A program made the position numbers and the translations under genes. From the NCBI RefSeq assembly GCF_000204055.1, contig NW_006768765.1, forward strand, positions 2,252,583 through 2,316,582: 64,000 nucleotides of DNA. The letters run 5' to 3'. Under the pieces are notes generated by a model that was not told the origin of the DNA, did no database searches, and saw nothing but the letters and a program-made list of their open reading frames with translations. Source of the stretch: Melampsora larici-populina 98AG31 (taxonomy: Eukaryota; Basidiomycota; Pucciniomycetes; Pucciniales; Melampsoraceae). This document shows positions 22,617-33,275 of the stretch, piece by piece; positions within the stretch are counted from its first letter, which is position 1, and the number at the start of each line of letters is the position of its first letter.

Positions 22617-24561
22617 TTATGGACCACCCCTTGCAGGTCCGAAGCGTGGAACACGTGATACCTTATCGCTAATATCTGGTGGCATTGGCAGTCGATGATT
22701 TAGTGCACCTATATTTTGCACGCGACCAGCAACTGATGCAGCCCCAGCTCGGCTTTCTTCTCTACCCCGAGTAGATGGCGTTGACGGCGGAATATATCTA
22801 GATGTTGACTGAATCATCTCTTGATCCCACACCTTTTCGTTTGGTTCGGGATGGTAGGTGAATCCGGAGTGATTACTTGCTCGAGGGATGGTAGTGGGCT
22901 GGTGATGATGATTGTAGGAAGGGATTTCGTGATTTGGAAGCGTATTGGGCAACTGATGGCGTGATACGTTTCTGGCTTGTAGATGTCGAGGAGGGATCGC
23001 CAATGGGACGATACCTTTGCCTTTCGACAATGGTTTCTGAACTGTAGCCGGTCTTTGTTGTTCATTTGGACGATAACGCGGCACTCCAGTCTGCAGCGCT
23101 GCCAACGGGGTTCGCGATTCCGGTATTGTTCGACGATGATCTGCGCCGGCTCTCTCAACACGCACGTCTTCGGGGATCACGTTCAGATAAGGTGGCTTGA
23201 ACCGCCCAGAACCTGCTCCACGGCGATCATTCTTCTGCGGCGTGGGGTGTTCGACGTTGCGCGACGGCGGACGATTCGGATCAAAAGCATACCGCCTGAT
23301 AACAGAATCACCAGGGCTTGCGTTAGAGTATAGAATTATTGCTAAAGGTGGATCATCACGACCTACTTCAGGCCTTTTTGAACTGCGCCCAACCCTACAC
23401 TTGGTGGCCGAATTGGCAAGTTGTGTGCGTTCGCGTCGTTCGCCGCTTGATTTGGATCCGCTGATTCGTCGTGTGATTGATGCGCCTCTCTTGACTGAAG
23501 GCCAACCTGAGTTGAATGCGGGCGCTTGATATGCTGGTTTCTGTAAGTCAAGTCATCCCGCTCCGTGCACGATGTGAGATACGCTTGCAAAATCAGAGAA
23601 TATATACACTTGGTTGCTCGGCTTACGGGCGTTCCAGACTGTCTCCTAAACTTACTCTTCGTTTCACTGGATGCAAATTTTGAGGCTGGCGACCATTGGG
23701 TTGCTGGTAGCCTCCTTCGCGGGCAGCAGAACTTGATTCATTCAGTAACGCTCTATGGACTGATGGAGCGTTCCGCGTACGTTCCAGTTCGCCTCGAAGT
23801 TGATCATTGACCTGAGTCAGATCAGCGAGCTCCCCGCGCAAGGCTCTCAAGCTTTGTAACTGAGGTAAAGCACTATCCAGAGTCTTGCGCTGACTTTCAA
23901 CCTGCATACGTAAATTTTGGATTCGAAGAGACATTTGCTCGAATTGAAAACCCCATGCCGATGTCAGTTGATCGGCCAGAGCACGTGGGGGTAGTAGGTA
24001 GGAAGCAATTGCCGAAGGAATGGGCGCGTTTGCGTTCAGCTCGTGGATAGCTGACCCCGATGATTGGCATGAAGGTAGTGGACATTGATGTTCGTACTCC
24101 GCGTTGGGCTGTCCTAAAGAAAGTCATGAAAGCATGGGACACCTTCAGCTTTTTTGCTGAAAAAGAAACAGTAGTGTTTATCAAGCTTACCGGTCTCATA
24201 GCCTAAGCAGATAGCACAGGACTTCATTGACCGAGTGAACGCGTGGCAAAAGTATACATGAATCGGTTTCAATCAACAGTATCTTCATCAGCGGAGGAAG
24301 GCATATATAGGCAAACAGATCTGTTGACCTTATGGGAGTCAGGTATAAACGCACCACATGGCCACATTCCAGTAACCAAAAGGTGACGGGCTTTGTCTTC
24401 CACTTGCTTGGTTTCGTACCATGTGAAGAAAGATCACGATAACATCTACAACAACCTAGGAATTCAAGAGGGCTATCGATTGCCTCGTCACTCCAATCGA
24501 CTGTCTGATATTCTCCCATGGTTGATGAGCGTGGTCTAGATGGGAATCGGGTAGCAGACAT
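22617..24561 (-). CDS. RING-finger coiled-coil protein, ZIP3/HEI10/RNF212-like
   Basis: Exons about 24561-24355, 24231-24191 region (start refined to 24221), 24113-23656 and 23540-22617 encode 539 aa. A C3HC4-type RING lies near residues 37-95: CCRCYRD, then LECGHVSCAICLGYETG across two splice junctions, then QCPLPSC. A linker (LPPRALADQL) and a coiled coil rich in Q, R, L and E (MSLRIQNLRMQVESQ) follow, then a long disordered basic tail. RING, linker, coiled coil, disordered tail is the layout of the meiotic crossover factors ZIP3, HEI10 and RNF212, putative SUMO or ubiquitin E3 ligases on the synaptonemal complex. The family assignment is inference from architecture. An alternative start at 24519 is possible. 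It is divergent from the UDP-xylose synthase gene. Confidence 0.75.
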
Positions 24562-25961
24562 TGATACTGATTTTGATAGGTCGAACTCGAATGAGAAAGA
24601 TGTGGAATTTGAAGCGATTGAGGTTTTCAGCGATGGTGATGGTAATGAGCGATTGAAATTCTTGAGACTGTCTTTACCTTTTACAAAAATCAAATGATCA
24701 GAACCGATTATCGATGTACTGGGTGACTGTCATCCACTTTCCTTTCTTTTGTACCTTCTCATCATTCAGCATCATCTTACTCCGTTCACCCCTCATCACC
24801 GGTTATCGAAGTGCTAGGATTTAGTCTTGTCCCTTCTTGCTCCTGCTCGAACTTCGAAGCTTATCTCTCACGGGCAAGACTTTGCGAATAGAGGTAGAGA
24901 AGCAAATGCAACCGGGCTCTCCGAGACTCGAGTTTTGTTGATAGCCATCAATTATCATTTGAGTCCTCATCTCATCTTTCTATTCCACTTTATGGTGATC
25001 GCGGTAGTCATGTCAGATTTGATTCGACTATGAGCTTTTTCGTTTGGGCCCAGGCTGTTTGATTTCAATCTCAAGTTATGAAGTTCATTAGTGCGACTAG
25101 GTAAACAGTTGTATCCCTTCTTGCAAATTGCCTGGAATATAGCTGCACTCGTTCTGTCACTTATTGTTATTTTCAATCACTGGGTTTGAACAATTGATGT
25201 CTAGGTCGTCTGCAAGATCTCCATATAGACGATATTCATGTTTTCGGTTTCTCTCCAGCTTTTGCAAGTCCAGTCTTTACCTTGTTGAGCCATAGCTTGT
25301 ATAGCCCTCCCTAAGAGGTTTGTCCCACCAACAGAAAGTTGAGTGATCATGACCCAATTTCCCACATGACAATTGCCTTACGATTGTTGAGTGTAGACAA
25401 GCTTTTCAAGAAGGGCGGTAGGAAAGACTTCAATATATCTCGTCTTCCTGTTTGATGTGAGGTATGTGAAAAGTTTTGACAGATGGTCATGAATTTATCC
25501 TTCTTGTCCAACTAATACCTGATTACGGAATATACTCCATTTATGGAGTATGCTGTCTACTGTCTGCATTCCCCCTCAAGGCAAAATTCAGCAATGATTC
25601 TAGAATATTCATCTTTTATATGATTTCCATATTTCACATATTTCTGAGTATCGCAGTTGGAGGTGTTAGGTATCCATTTTGTAGGAGAGTGATCACTTTT
25701 TGACAATACTGTTGCATGTATCAGGCCATGAATGACAAAATGTAAAGCCCCAGTGGGCTCAGTGACCTGCTTTGGCCTCATTGGACACCATCAACCATGA
25801 TGTGGCTCATTTTGTCAAGATCCAAGGTTGAAGGTTAAGTTATGTGATGAGAGGTGCCAGTGGTTAAGTTGGTTTTGTATGCTTGATTTGAATTTTGTAC
25901 AGTCACCCTGTGACAAGTCATCAAACTCATTTGTATCATCCAACATCGATCCTCAGCCATC
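24562..25961. other. Intergenic, divergent promoter region
   Basis: About 1.4 kb without a supportable gene between the divergently transcribed RING-protein and UXS genes. Short open frames on both strands lack domains. Confidence 0.5.
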
Positions 25962-28008
25962 ATGGTCCAACCTTCAACGCCCTTTCGCAACTCTCCCTCA
26001 GTCGACTCCCTCTCGCCCCGTATCAACTCTGCAGACAGCCCGCTTCAACGTCAGACTTCTGATCTGAGTCATTCTTTCCGATCCTCGACTTTGGCTGTTT
26101 CCGAACCACATCTCACAGCTGGTGATCCGGCTAATGGAAGTGACGTACCGGTCGAGCTCCTGCGTAGCGTCATTCTTGGTGACCCGCCTCATTCACCTAC
26201 AACCCCTCAGGGTTCTGTAAACTCTTCAACACCGGCCGCTACAGGCTCGCTAGCATCTCCAGCCCCAATAGCTCAGGCACCCTCGACGCGTGACCAACAG
26301 CTCTCAATGGCGGCTCGATGGACTCGTACAGTTGCTTACATACCCGCTCACACCTTTCCACCTGTTAAGCATTTGCCTGGTCATGAGCGAAAAAGGATCC
26401 TTGTCACTGGAGGTGCAGGCTTTGTGGGTTCACATCTGGTGAGTCACATTTAGACTTATTTGAGTTCTAAAACACGAATTCACACTCATTGTGAGTGCAT
26501 CTTTGTACGGCCGCTTGATCGAATGTCAAGGTGGATCGTCTGATGTTTATGGGTCATGATGTTACAGTGCTTGACAACTTCTTCAGCGGCTCGAAAACTG
26601 GGGTGGCCCATTGGATGTAAGCCTATTCAGCACTTCGTGGGTTTGATTACCGTAATGCGAATACTGATGTGATCTTATGTTAGTGGACATCCTCATTTCG
26701 AGTTGGTCAGGCATGACGTGGTGGACTCTTTCATGATCGAATGTGATCAGATCTATCACCTTGCATGTCCGGCAAGTCCAGTCGCATATCAATACAAGCA
26801 TGTTGAAGATTTCCCTGTTATTCTTATTCCTTCGAGTAGCCTTATCCATGATATTCCACGGACAGCTGACGAGACCCTTTGAATCTAATGCTGCTTCTCA
26901 GCTCGATTAAAACCATGAAAACAAATTTCCTCGGGGTCAGTTCCGTATGATATACCAACCAGCAATGCTCTGGTACAGGCTTCGCAAGCTGAACATCATG
27001 GTTCCTTTCTTTCTAACTCCTGGTTCATCTTGGGCCGGTCACGGATGCTGCATGATCGGGATTGACACAGACTATGAACATGCTGGGCCTAGCAAAACGA
27101 ACAAAGGCGAGATTTTTGCTTTCAAGTACCAGCGAAGTCTATGGTTCCCCCGAACAGCACCCTCAAAAAGGTCTTTGTCGCCTTCCATCTATGAAATTCA
27201 CCATCTCCATCACTTTTTGCTTCTGAAGACTGATGTCAACATTGTTTACATCTGACATATACAACTGAACTGGGACATGCTAGAGACCTACTGGGGACAT
27301 GTAAACCCAATCGGGCCGAGGGCATGCTATGACGAAGGTAGGTAACAAGGTGATGGACCAATCCTGAAGGCTTTGTATGATCTTCTCGCGGAAGAGGGAT
27401 TTTGCTCAAATGACTCCATACGTTGTTTCAACTGAACAGGCAAACGAGTGGCTGAAGCTCTCACATACGGGTATGCACGTGAAAATGAGGTTGAGGTGCG
27501 AGTGGCGCGGATCTTCAATACATATGGACCTCGTATGAGTCCCAGCGATGGCAGGCTTGTCTCAAATTTCATCATTCGGGCTCTCAAGGGCGAAGCTGTG
27601 GAGATTTACGGTGATGGACTTCAAACACGTTCACTGATGTATGTCTTTGACCTCGTCGACGGGCTTATTGCACTCATGAATAGCGATAGCGAGTCTGTCA
27701 GAGATAGTCCAGTTAACTTAGGTAGCACTGATGAGCACAGTGTGCTTGATTGGGCACGGACGGTAATTGAAATTGTAGAAAAGGTGAGAGGGAAGCAAGT
27801 TAGGGAAGGACAAGATGGATCCGCCACAGAATCAACAAGAAGTGAAATTGTCTTTAAGCCACCTCTGGCTGATGACCCACCTCGACGTCGACCCGATACA
27901 GGCAAAGCGCAGGAGCACCTCAATTGGCAACCAAAATGGTCATCCCGGGATGGAATTGAAGACACTGTAAAATTCTTTATAAGTCTTCAAAGCTTGGATC
28001 ATCTGTAA
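25962..28008 (+). CDS. UXS1: UDP-glucuronate decarboxylase (UDP-xylose synthase)
   Basis: Seven exons at about 25962-26438, 26531-26616, 26684-26797, 26902-26935, 27071-27170, 27284-27337 and 27440-28008 encode 477 aa. It converts UDP-glucuronate to UDP-xylose with tightly bound NAD. Visible family features are the Rossmann motif [12 protein letters not shown] (near residue 150), [16 protein letters not shown], the [15 protein letters not shown] block, the catalytic Tyr-x-x-x-Lys in CYDEGKR (about 285-290), and [10 protein letters not shown]. The first 120 residues are Ser/Pro/Thr-rich and disordered with no obvious membrane segment, so a cytosolic enzyme is likely, unlike Golgi-anchored animal forms. 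Intron 3 appears to be GC-AG (donor GCATGT). All catalytic residues are present. UDP-xylose would feed glycan or wall synthesis. Confidence 0.93.
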
Positions 28009-28867
28009 TAATCATATTGGCGTTACACTGCTCTGGCAGATAAGATCCGATGTGTAGATCATCCTATGAATTTTGAGTAGGAAGGAGAGTGTAGCAGAAT
28101 AGGTAATAGCTCGGTCTAACACATTTTGACCGCTTCATATCGTATAATCTAAATATTGTTCCATCATGCAACTATACAAAAACTGAAAAGAGTCACTGTA
28201 ACAACAAGATATTTCTATAGACTGGTATGATCATTGGGCAAGGTAACCGGCCTGAGGCTATGAAGCCCACATAAAATTTCACCAGGACGAAACCCCACGG
28301 ATGGGACATGAGACATCTGGAAAGTGGCGCCCAGACATGCAGCAGAGGTGTCTGTGATACCGGCAATGTTAAGGAATATCACGGTAGGAGAAAAGCTTCA
28401 TAGGGAGCAGCAGAAAAACATAAAATGAAAACCAGGCTCTTGACTCTTGAGTCTCATCGCTTACGATCTTCGGGCTTTATATCCCGATACAACCCACTCA
28501 CGATCAAATCTCCTGTATAGCTCTAGAACCGTTTACCGCAATCCACCTTCACTCAGCCTTCTGTATGACGTACTGATAGCTGAACGTTGTGATAATCTTT
28601 CTCAAACGAGTAACGACGTCTCATGTCACTGGTGGGCACATGGCAAGGTAGTCGCAGGTGGCCGTACACTTTATGATTGAGAGAAAAGAAGATGTAGATG
28701 CCAAGTGATGATGCATTGATCGTACATTAACTCGCATGCAACGTGTCTTGTCGCAGAAGCTGGTCGGGCAGATCCGGGGTCCAACCGGTTTATATACGCT
28801 GACTCGAAGTTGCCTCATCCAATGATTCCGCGCTTCATAGTTCACCTGAAGTCTCTATCAATCTCCA
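28009..28867. other. Intergenic
   Basis: No supportable gene; the 3' flank of UXS1 and 5' flank of the following secreted-protein candidate. Confidence 0.5.
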
Positions 28868-29995
28868 TGCTGATAAGGGCAATGGGTAATGCCTCCCTCA
28901 TAGTCTTACTGATCATAAGCTTCTCGGTGGTTCTGCTAGAAATTCGGGCATATGAAGATTTGGGCAAGTACGCAGGTAAGGCTCTGTACAATCCAACACT
29001 CTGTTTTACACTCAATCAGTAGAACTATGCATGAGGCAGCAAGAAAGAGTGTAAGTCAACTTGTAGCTAGCTGTGTGGGATAACAAGTGACCTATAATCA
29101 CCAGCGGTGGCAATAGAGGTGACCAGCTTGTCTTGATTGCGATGTGGTCCCGTAGGCAGGAGGAGACGATGCTGGTTCGCAATTGTACTGACAATTTGTT
29201 TACTGCCCATTTGGCACCACAAACTCTACAGGACATTTGACTCCTCTGAGATCTCCAGACCTACGTCAGCCTTATCCTTGCAAGCGTAAGTCATTGGCAC
29301 AATAGATGAATCTGAATTCACCTAGCATAACTAGAGTGGAAAGCTTACATCCAGGGCTATCATATTCCGTTTGCAGGAATGTCGTCGGATGACTTGGAAA
29401 GGGATCAGTATATGGCTCTGAAAAGACTGCTCGGGATGAAGAAGAACGAGTTGGCAAGGTATCCCAAATCTGACCTTTTGAAGATATTGGTATACTTATC
29501 ACGGCAACTTGAAAAAGCACACGCTAGATTTGCCGCGAAACGACGCAAGGCATCAGTGAAAGGGAAGAAAAGACGGCGCGTAAAGAAACTCAACCTATAC
29601 CTGAGATGTAAGTCTGATTCGATATTCACTCTTGCTGATTTTAACCAATTTCTTTTCATAACAATAAAACTTGTGATTCAAAGAACGCTGACATCCTTCA
29701 TTCGTGACCTTCAAAATGGAAAGCCTTGACACCTTTCTTTCAAAGAATGAACACAATCTTTTCCCAATACAATGATACCCCCTCGTTCCGAGGCACTCAA
29801 ATGCCTTCCCTATCATGTATGACAATGAGGTATCTACTCTCATATGGTGATCCTGGTCTAGAGGAACTAGAGATGAGTAATAGAGAAGCTAGAGTTGGAT
29901 TGGAGATTGGAGTCACTGGGTTATTTTCTCATTGCCGGACTTCTGACCTACCGCCCAATAAATCATCTACTACAAAATACCACAAAATAAATTAG
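28868..29995 (+). CDS. Candidate secreted protein with small exons (tentative model)
   Basis: The first exon encodes a strong signal peptide (SLIVLLIISFSVVLLEIRA) after ATG at 28868 or 28882 and ends at a GTAAGG donor at 28976. Two later exons are clear: 29377-29607 (basic, helical, with KRRKASVKGKKRRR) and 29724-29995 (ending TAG). Three small exons at about 29022-29052, 29104-29117 and 29231-29284 would keep the frame through canonical GT-AG sites. They are optional, because exon 1 also joins 29377 directly in phase. No domain is recognised. The basic KRRK...KKRRR cluster resembles a nuclear localisation signal, which is of interest in a protein with a secretion signal. The acceptor before the last exon is weak. 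Confidence 0.45.
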
Positions 29996-30683
29996 TCAGC
30001 AAAGGATTTGATTTTAAAGTACGATATACACTAGTTTAATCTTTGGATGCGTGGAGTGTGGATAGACTGTTACACATTGGACAAATTATTCATGACGTTG
30101 ATCGTCCCATTGATGTCTATAGCCGCCTCTTTCTTCTAGGTCTTAAAGAGTATTTGGATTGCCAGTAACGGATTGTTATCTTCATATACTGTTTGAGCTT
30201 CCCAGTGTATGTCATGCAATTATAAAGATGCTCAGCCCTACTGACCGGCGGGGACAAGACAGACAACTCTAAGGCTAAGCCGAGTTGATGCTTGCATATA
30301 TTGTATTTGAAATGATCCAAATTTGTTTCCAAATGTCTTCATCACCAGCAACCTTGGATCGAAAATTCTAAAAGCTTTGCAGAAAAGAACTTGATCAGGT
30401 ATGTGATCTTCCAAGGATGAGATTTTGGTCCAAATCTTTCTTTGAATACAAAAGATGGCTCCAATGCGAGCCTTGGGTGTAAAAAACCACGGTGTATGGC
30501 AAACATATTCTGCTCTGATCAATAGGCACTGCTGCTAGGTGATCCCAACCATTCAAATTGAAATGTGATACCAAGGATTCAATTTCAGCCATCATAAATC
30601 AAATCCAACCACTGAAACACAAAGGCGTATGTACAAATTCAAAATCACAGCAATGACTCTGACCATTCTCCATCAATACCATA
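29996..30683. other. Intergenic; 3' flank of tandem unit A
   Basis: No gene supported. The stretch near 30440 (AAAAGATGGCTCC) is repeated near 32295, so the tandem duplication that produced the two cysteine-rich genes includes downstream flank. Confidence 0.5.
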
Positions 30684-31448
30684 TCAGACCGGTGGTGGCT
30701 TTGATTTTGTGCACTCTGTACAAGCTATTGAGGGTGATCACCGAAAAAGTTCACATGTTAGAAAATTAATATATTGTTTTGACAAACGATGAAAAAGAAA
30801 TAAGACTTACTAATGTAGGGAACATTCTCTGGTTTATAAGGGCAAAGGTACGTGTGACCACCCGAGTTGGTACATACTATATGAATGAAGTTGAAAAAAT
30901 AAGGGAATTGATAAGGATGTAATTCATCAAGCAAATCCCACGACTCGGATTGAAAGAGAAAAGGATAACTGACCATAATTGCCGTTCAAGTGATTGACGT
31001 ACCGAGTACATTGTTGATCACTCGTGCCATCACCATTCTTCTTGATTGTACAGTTCTTCATTGGTACCCATCTAGAACCTATAGATACACGTTGATGTAG
31101 AACGAGTGGAGAAAAAGGTTAGGGTAACCCATCTTTGAAAGATGAGCAAGGAGATAGAAATATAACAAATTACCATCTCTTTGGCAACTGGCTGTTGGGC
31201 AAACCCATGCGTTTGCATCATCATCGCGGCAAGCTTTGAGACAGAAGATGAGAGATGAGAGATCAGATGATGGTTTTTGAAGGAAAAGGTTGAAAATTTT
31301 ACTGACCTGCAAAATATGCAGGCGATAAAATACCAAATGCGTATGTACATTTAACGGTAGCTGTTTGTGAGAGTGTAAAAGCAACTTGTGTGATCCATAT
31401 GGAAATGAATATAATACAAAGCCGATGGGGAGATTGGAAGGATAACAT
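30684..31448 (-). CDS. Small cysteine-rich secreted protein, copy A (137 aa)
   Basis: Five exons at 31448-31307, 31233-31174, 31078-30974, 30876-30811 and 30724-30684 read continuously to TGA; every internal junction is phase 1. Residues 1-27 form a signal peptide (FISIWITQVAFTLS, with predicted cleavage before QTATVKC). The mature 110 residues hold ten cysteines, including WVCPTASCQ and the C-terminal TCTECT pair, so a disulfide-stabilised extracellular fold is likely. No known domain is recognised. A paralogue with the same exon sizes lies 1.8 kb away in the same orientation. Small, cysteine-rich, duplicated and secreted are typical properties of rust effector candidates, but the role is not shown by sequence. 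Confidence 0.85.
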
Positions 31449-32523
31449 GATGATAATGATGATGTAGCAGTATGCGAATAAAAACGAGATTATGCTGATT
31501 TGTGATGGGAAGACAATTTGATTTGCGAGAATTGATATACGAAATGTATACTAGAGTGTGGGGAGGTTCCGAGCCAAGGCCATAGAGCAGGGTTCACTCA
31601 TTTGCACCGAAACCTCAGGGATTTGTTGCAGTCTCAGAGTCATAGGGCTTGTCCTTGGCAACACTGGTTCTCCCAATGGCCCCTTGTTCTCGTAATTACC
31701 ATCCCATGTCACGAGTAGAATAATTTTTCTTCCCTTTTGTCAGACTTGGAAAGTGATCTCATATATCTATTTCACACAATTGAAACAAATTGACTCGGCA
31801 GTGTAGGCTACAACACTGACCAGTATCATCTAACCGCAACACTGGCCAACCGCCGAGGAGTATCAGTAGGTATCAGCATGCTCCTGCTGTATGCCCGGGG
31901 TCATTTTTCGTAGGCATAGGCTTGCTCTAGGATGTTGCCTCAAGGCCCTTCGCGCGACGTAGAATAGATGATCGAGTTTAGATTACAAAGTACCCTGGCA
32001 GTACATCACAGGCGGGGAGCATTTGTATTACCAGTGCAGGTGTTTCTATCTTCCCATACCATTCAGACTCACCTGGTGATGACATGCATCAAATGTATGC
32101 TCACCCCGAATTACTGCTGGGGACAAGACCTGCAAACTGCTTTGAGGAATATTTGACAGAAATCAAATATTTCTTTAGATACATTCATCACCCGCACATT
32201 CACCTAGGATTCAGGGCGCCAGAGACTGTTCGGAGGGAAAGATGGGATTGTGATCTTCAAAGTCTCAAATTTTGGTTCAGCATTTTCCATACATACAAAA
32301 GATGGCTCCGATGGAAGGAAAGGCACCAGGGTTATAAGGAATAGTGACTATTTTCTCCTCTTAGACAATTTCCATTTCATGGACATGAAATAAGGTAGCT
32401 TCTTTGAAGATCTCATCTTTTATTTCACTTTTCTTTAGCTTTCAACAGAACAACTCAACGACGTATCTACAAATTCAGAATATCGGCGATGATTATGACT
32501 ATCCTCTAGAAACCAAATGTATA
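31449..32523. other. Spacer between the tandem copies
   Basis: No supportable gene. The promoter-side flank of copy A at about 31590-31640 (CGAAACCTCAGGGATT) recurs upstream of copy B near 33430, showing that promoter sequence was duplicated with the gene. An 86-codon plus-strand frame at 32084-32344 lies opposite the duplicated flank and has no recognisable domain. Confidence 0.5.
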
Positions 32524-33275
32524 TCAGGCCCGGTTGGTATTCGATTTTGTGCACTCTGTACAGGCTATTGAGGGTGATTACCGAAGAAGTAAACATGACA
32601 GTGGATTAGTTTTTTTTAACAAACAATGAAAAAGTAATATGACTTACTAATGTAGGGAACATTCTGGGGTTTGTCAGAGCAAGTGTACTTCTGACCACCC
32701 GGGTTTGTACATTCTTTATGAAGTTGAAAAAAGAAGGTATTTTAAAAGGATGTAATTTATTAATTGGACCTTATCAATGGAAAGGAGAGAAAACCATAAC
32801 TAACGATAACAACCGGGGTAAAGGTAGTTGTAACGTGCACATTGTTGATCACTCGTGCCAACACTGTGGTCGAGGGCGCAATTCTTCATTGGTACCCATC
32901 TTTTACCTATAGATAGAATGTTGATATAGAACGAATTGAGAGAGACGTTAGCTTAGACCAGCTCTGAAAGATTAATGAAAAGATAGGAAGATAACAATTC
33001 ACCATCTTTTTGGCAACTGGCTGTTGGGCAAACCCATTGAGTGTCACCGCTATCGCGGCAAACTTTGAGACAGAAAAGGAGGAATCAGATGACGCGCTTT
33101 AAATGAAAAGGTTGAAAAGTTTTGAATACTGACATGCAAAATATGCAGGGGTTAGAATACCAAAGTCGTGCATACATTTAACCGTGGCCGTTTGTGAGAG
33201 TGTGACAGCAAATTGTGTGATCCATATAGCAATGAATACAGCAAAAAGCCTGTGAGGAGATTGGAAGGATAACAT
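32524..33275 (-). CDS. Small cysteine-rich secreted protein, copy B (136 aa)
   Basis: Five exons at 33275-33134, 33062-33003, 32906-32805, 32713-32648 and 32564-32524, of 142, 60, 102, 66 and 41 nt. Copy A has the same sizes except exon 3 (105 nt). The signal peptide (FIAIWITQFAVTLS) and WVCPTASCQ, TSDQQC, QNVPYI and TCTECTKS blocks are conserved. The mature protein has eleven cysteines, an extra one lying in a PGCY segment that replaces HLNGNY of copy A. The intron-3 donor has shifted to GTTAGT. Both copies look functional, so they may be diverging under selection. No function can be named from sequence. Confidence 0.85.

Noticed and set aside
22983..23529. Plus-strand frames of 110-116 codons as genes
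   Set aside because: They lie antisense to the long last exon of the RING protein, whose frame is continuous with conserved upstream exons.
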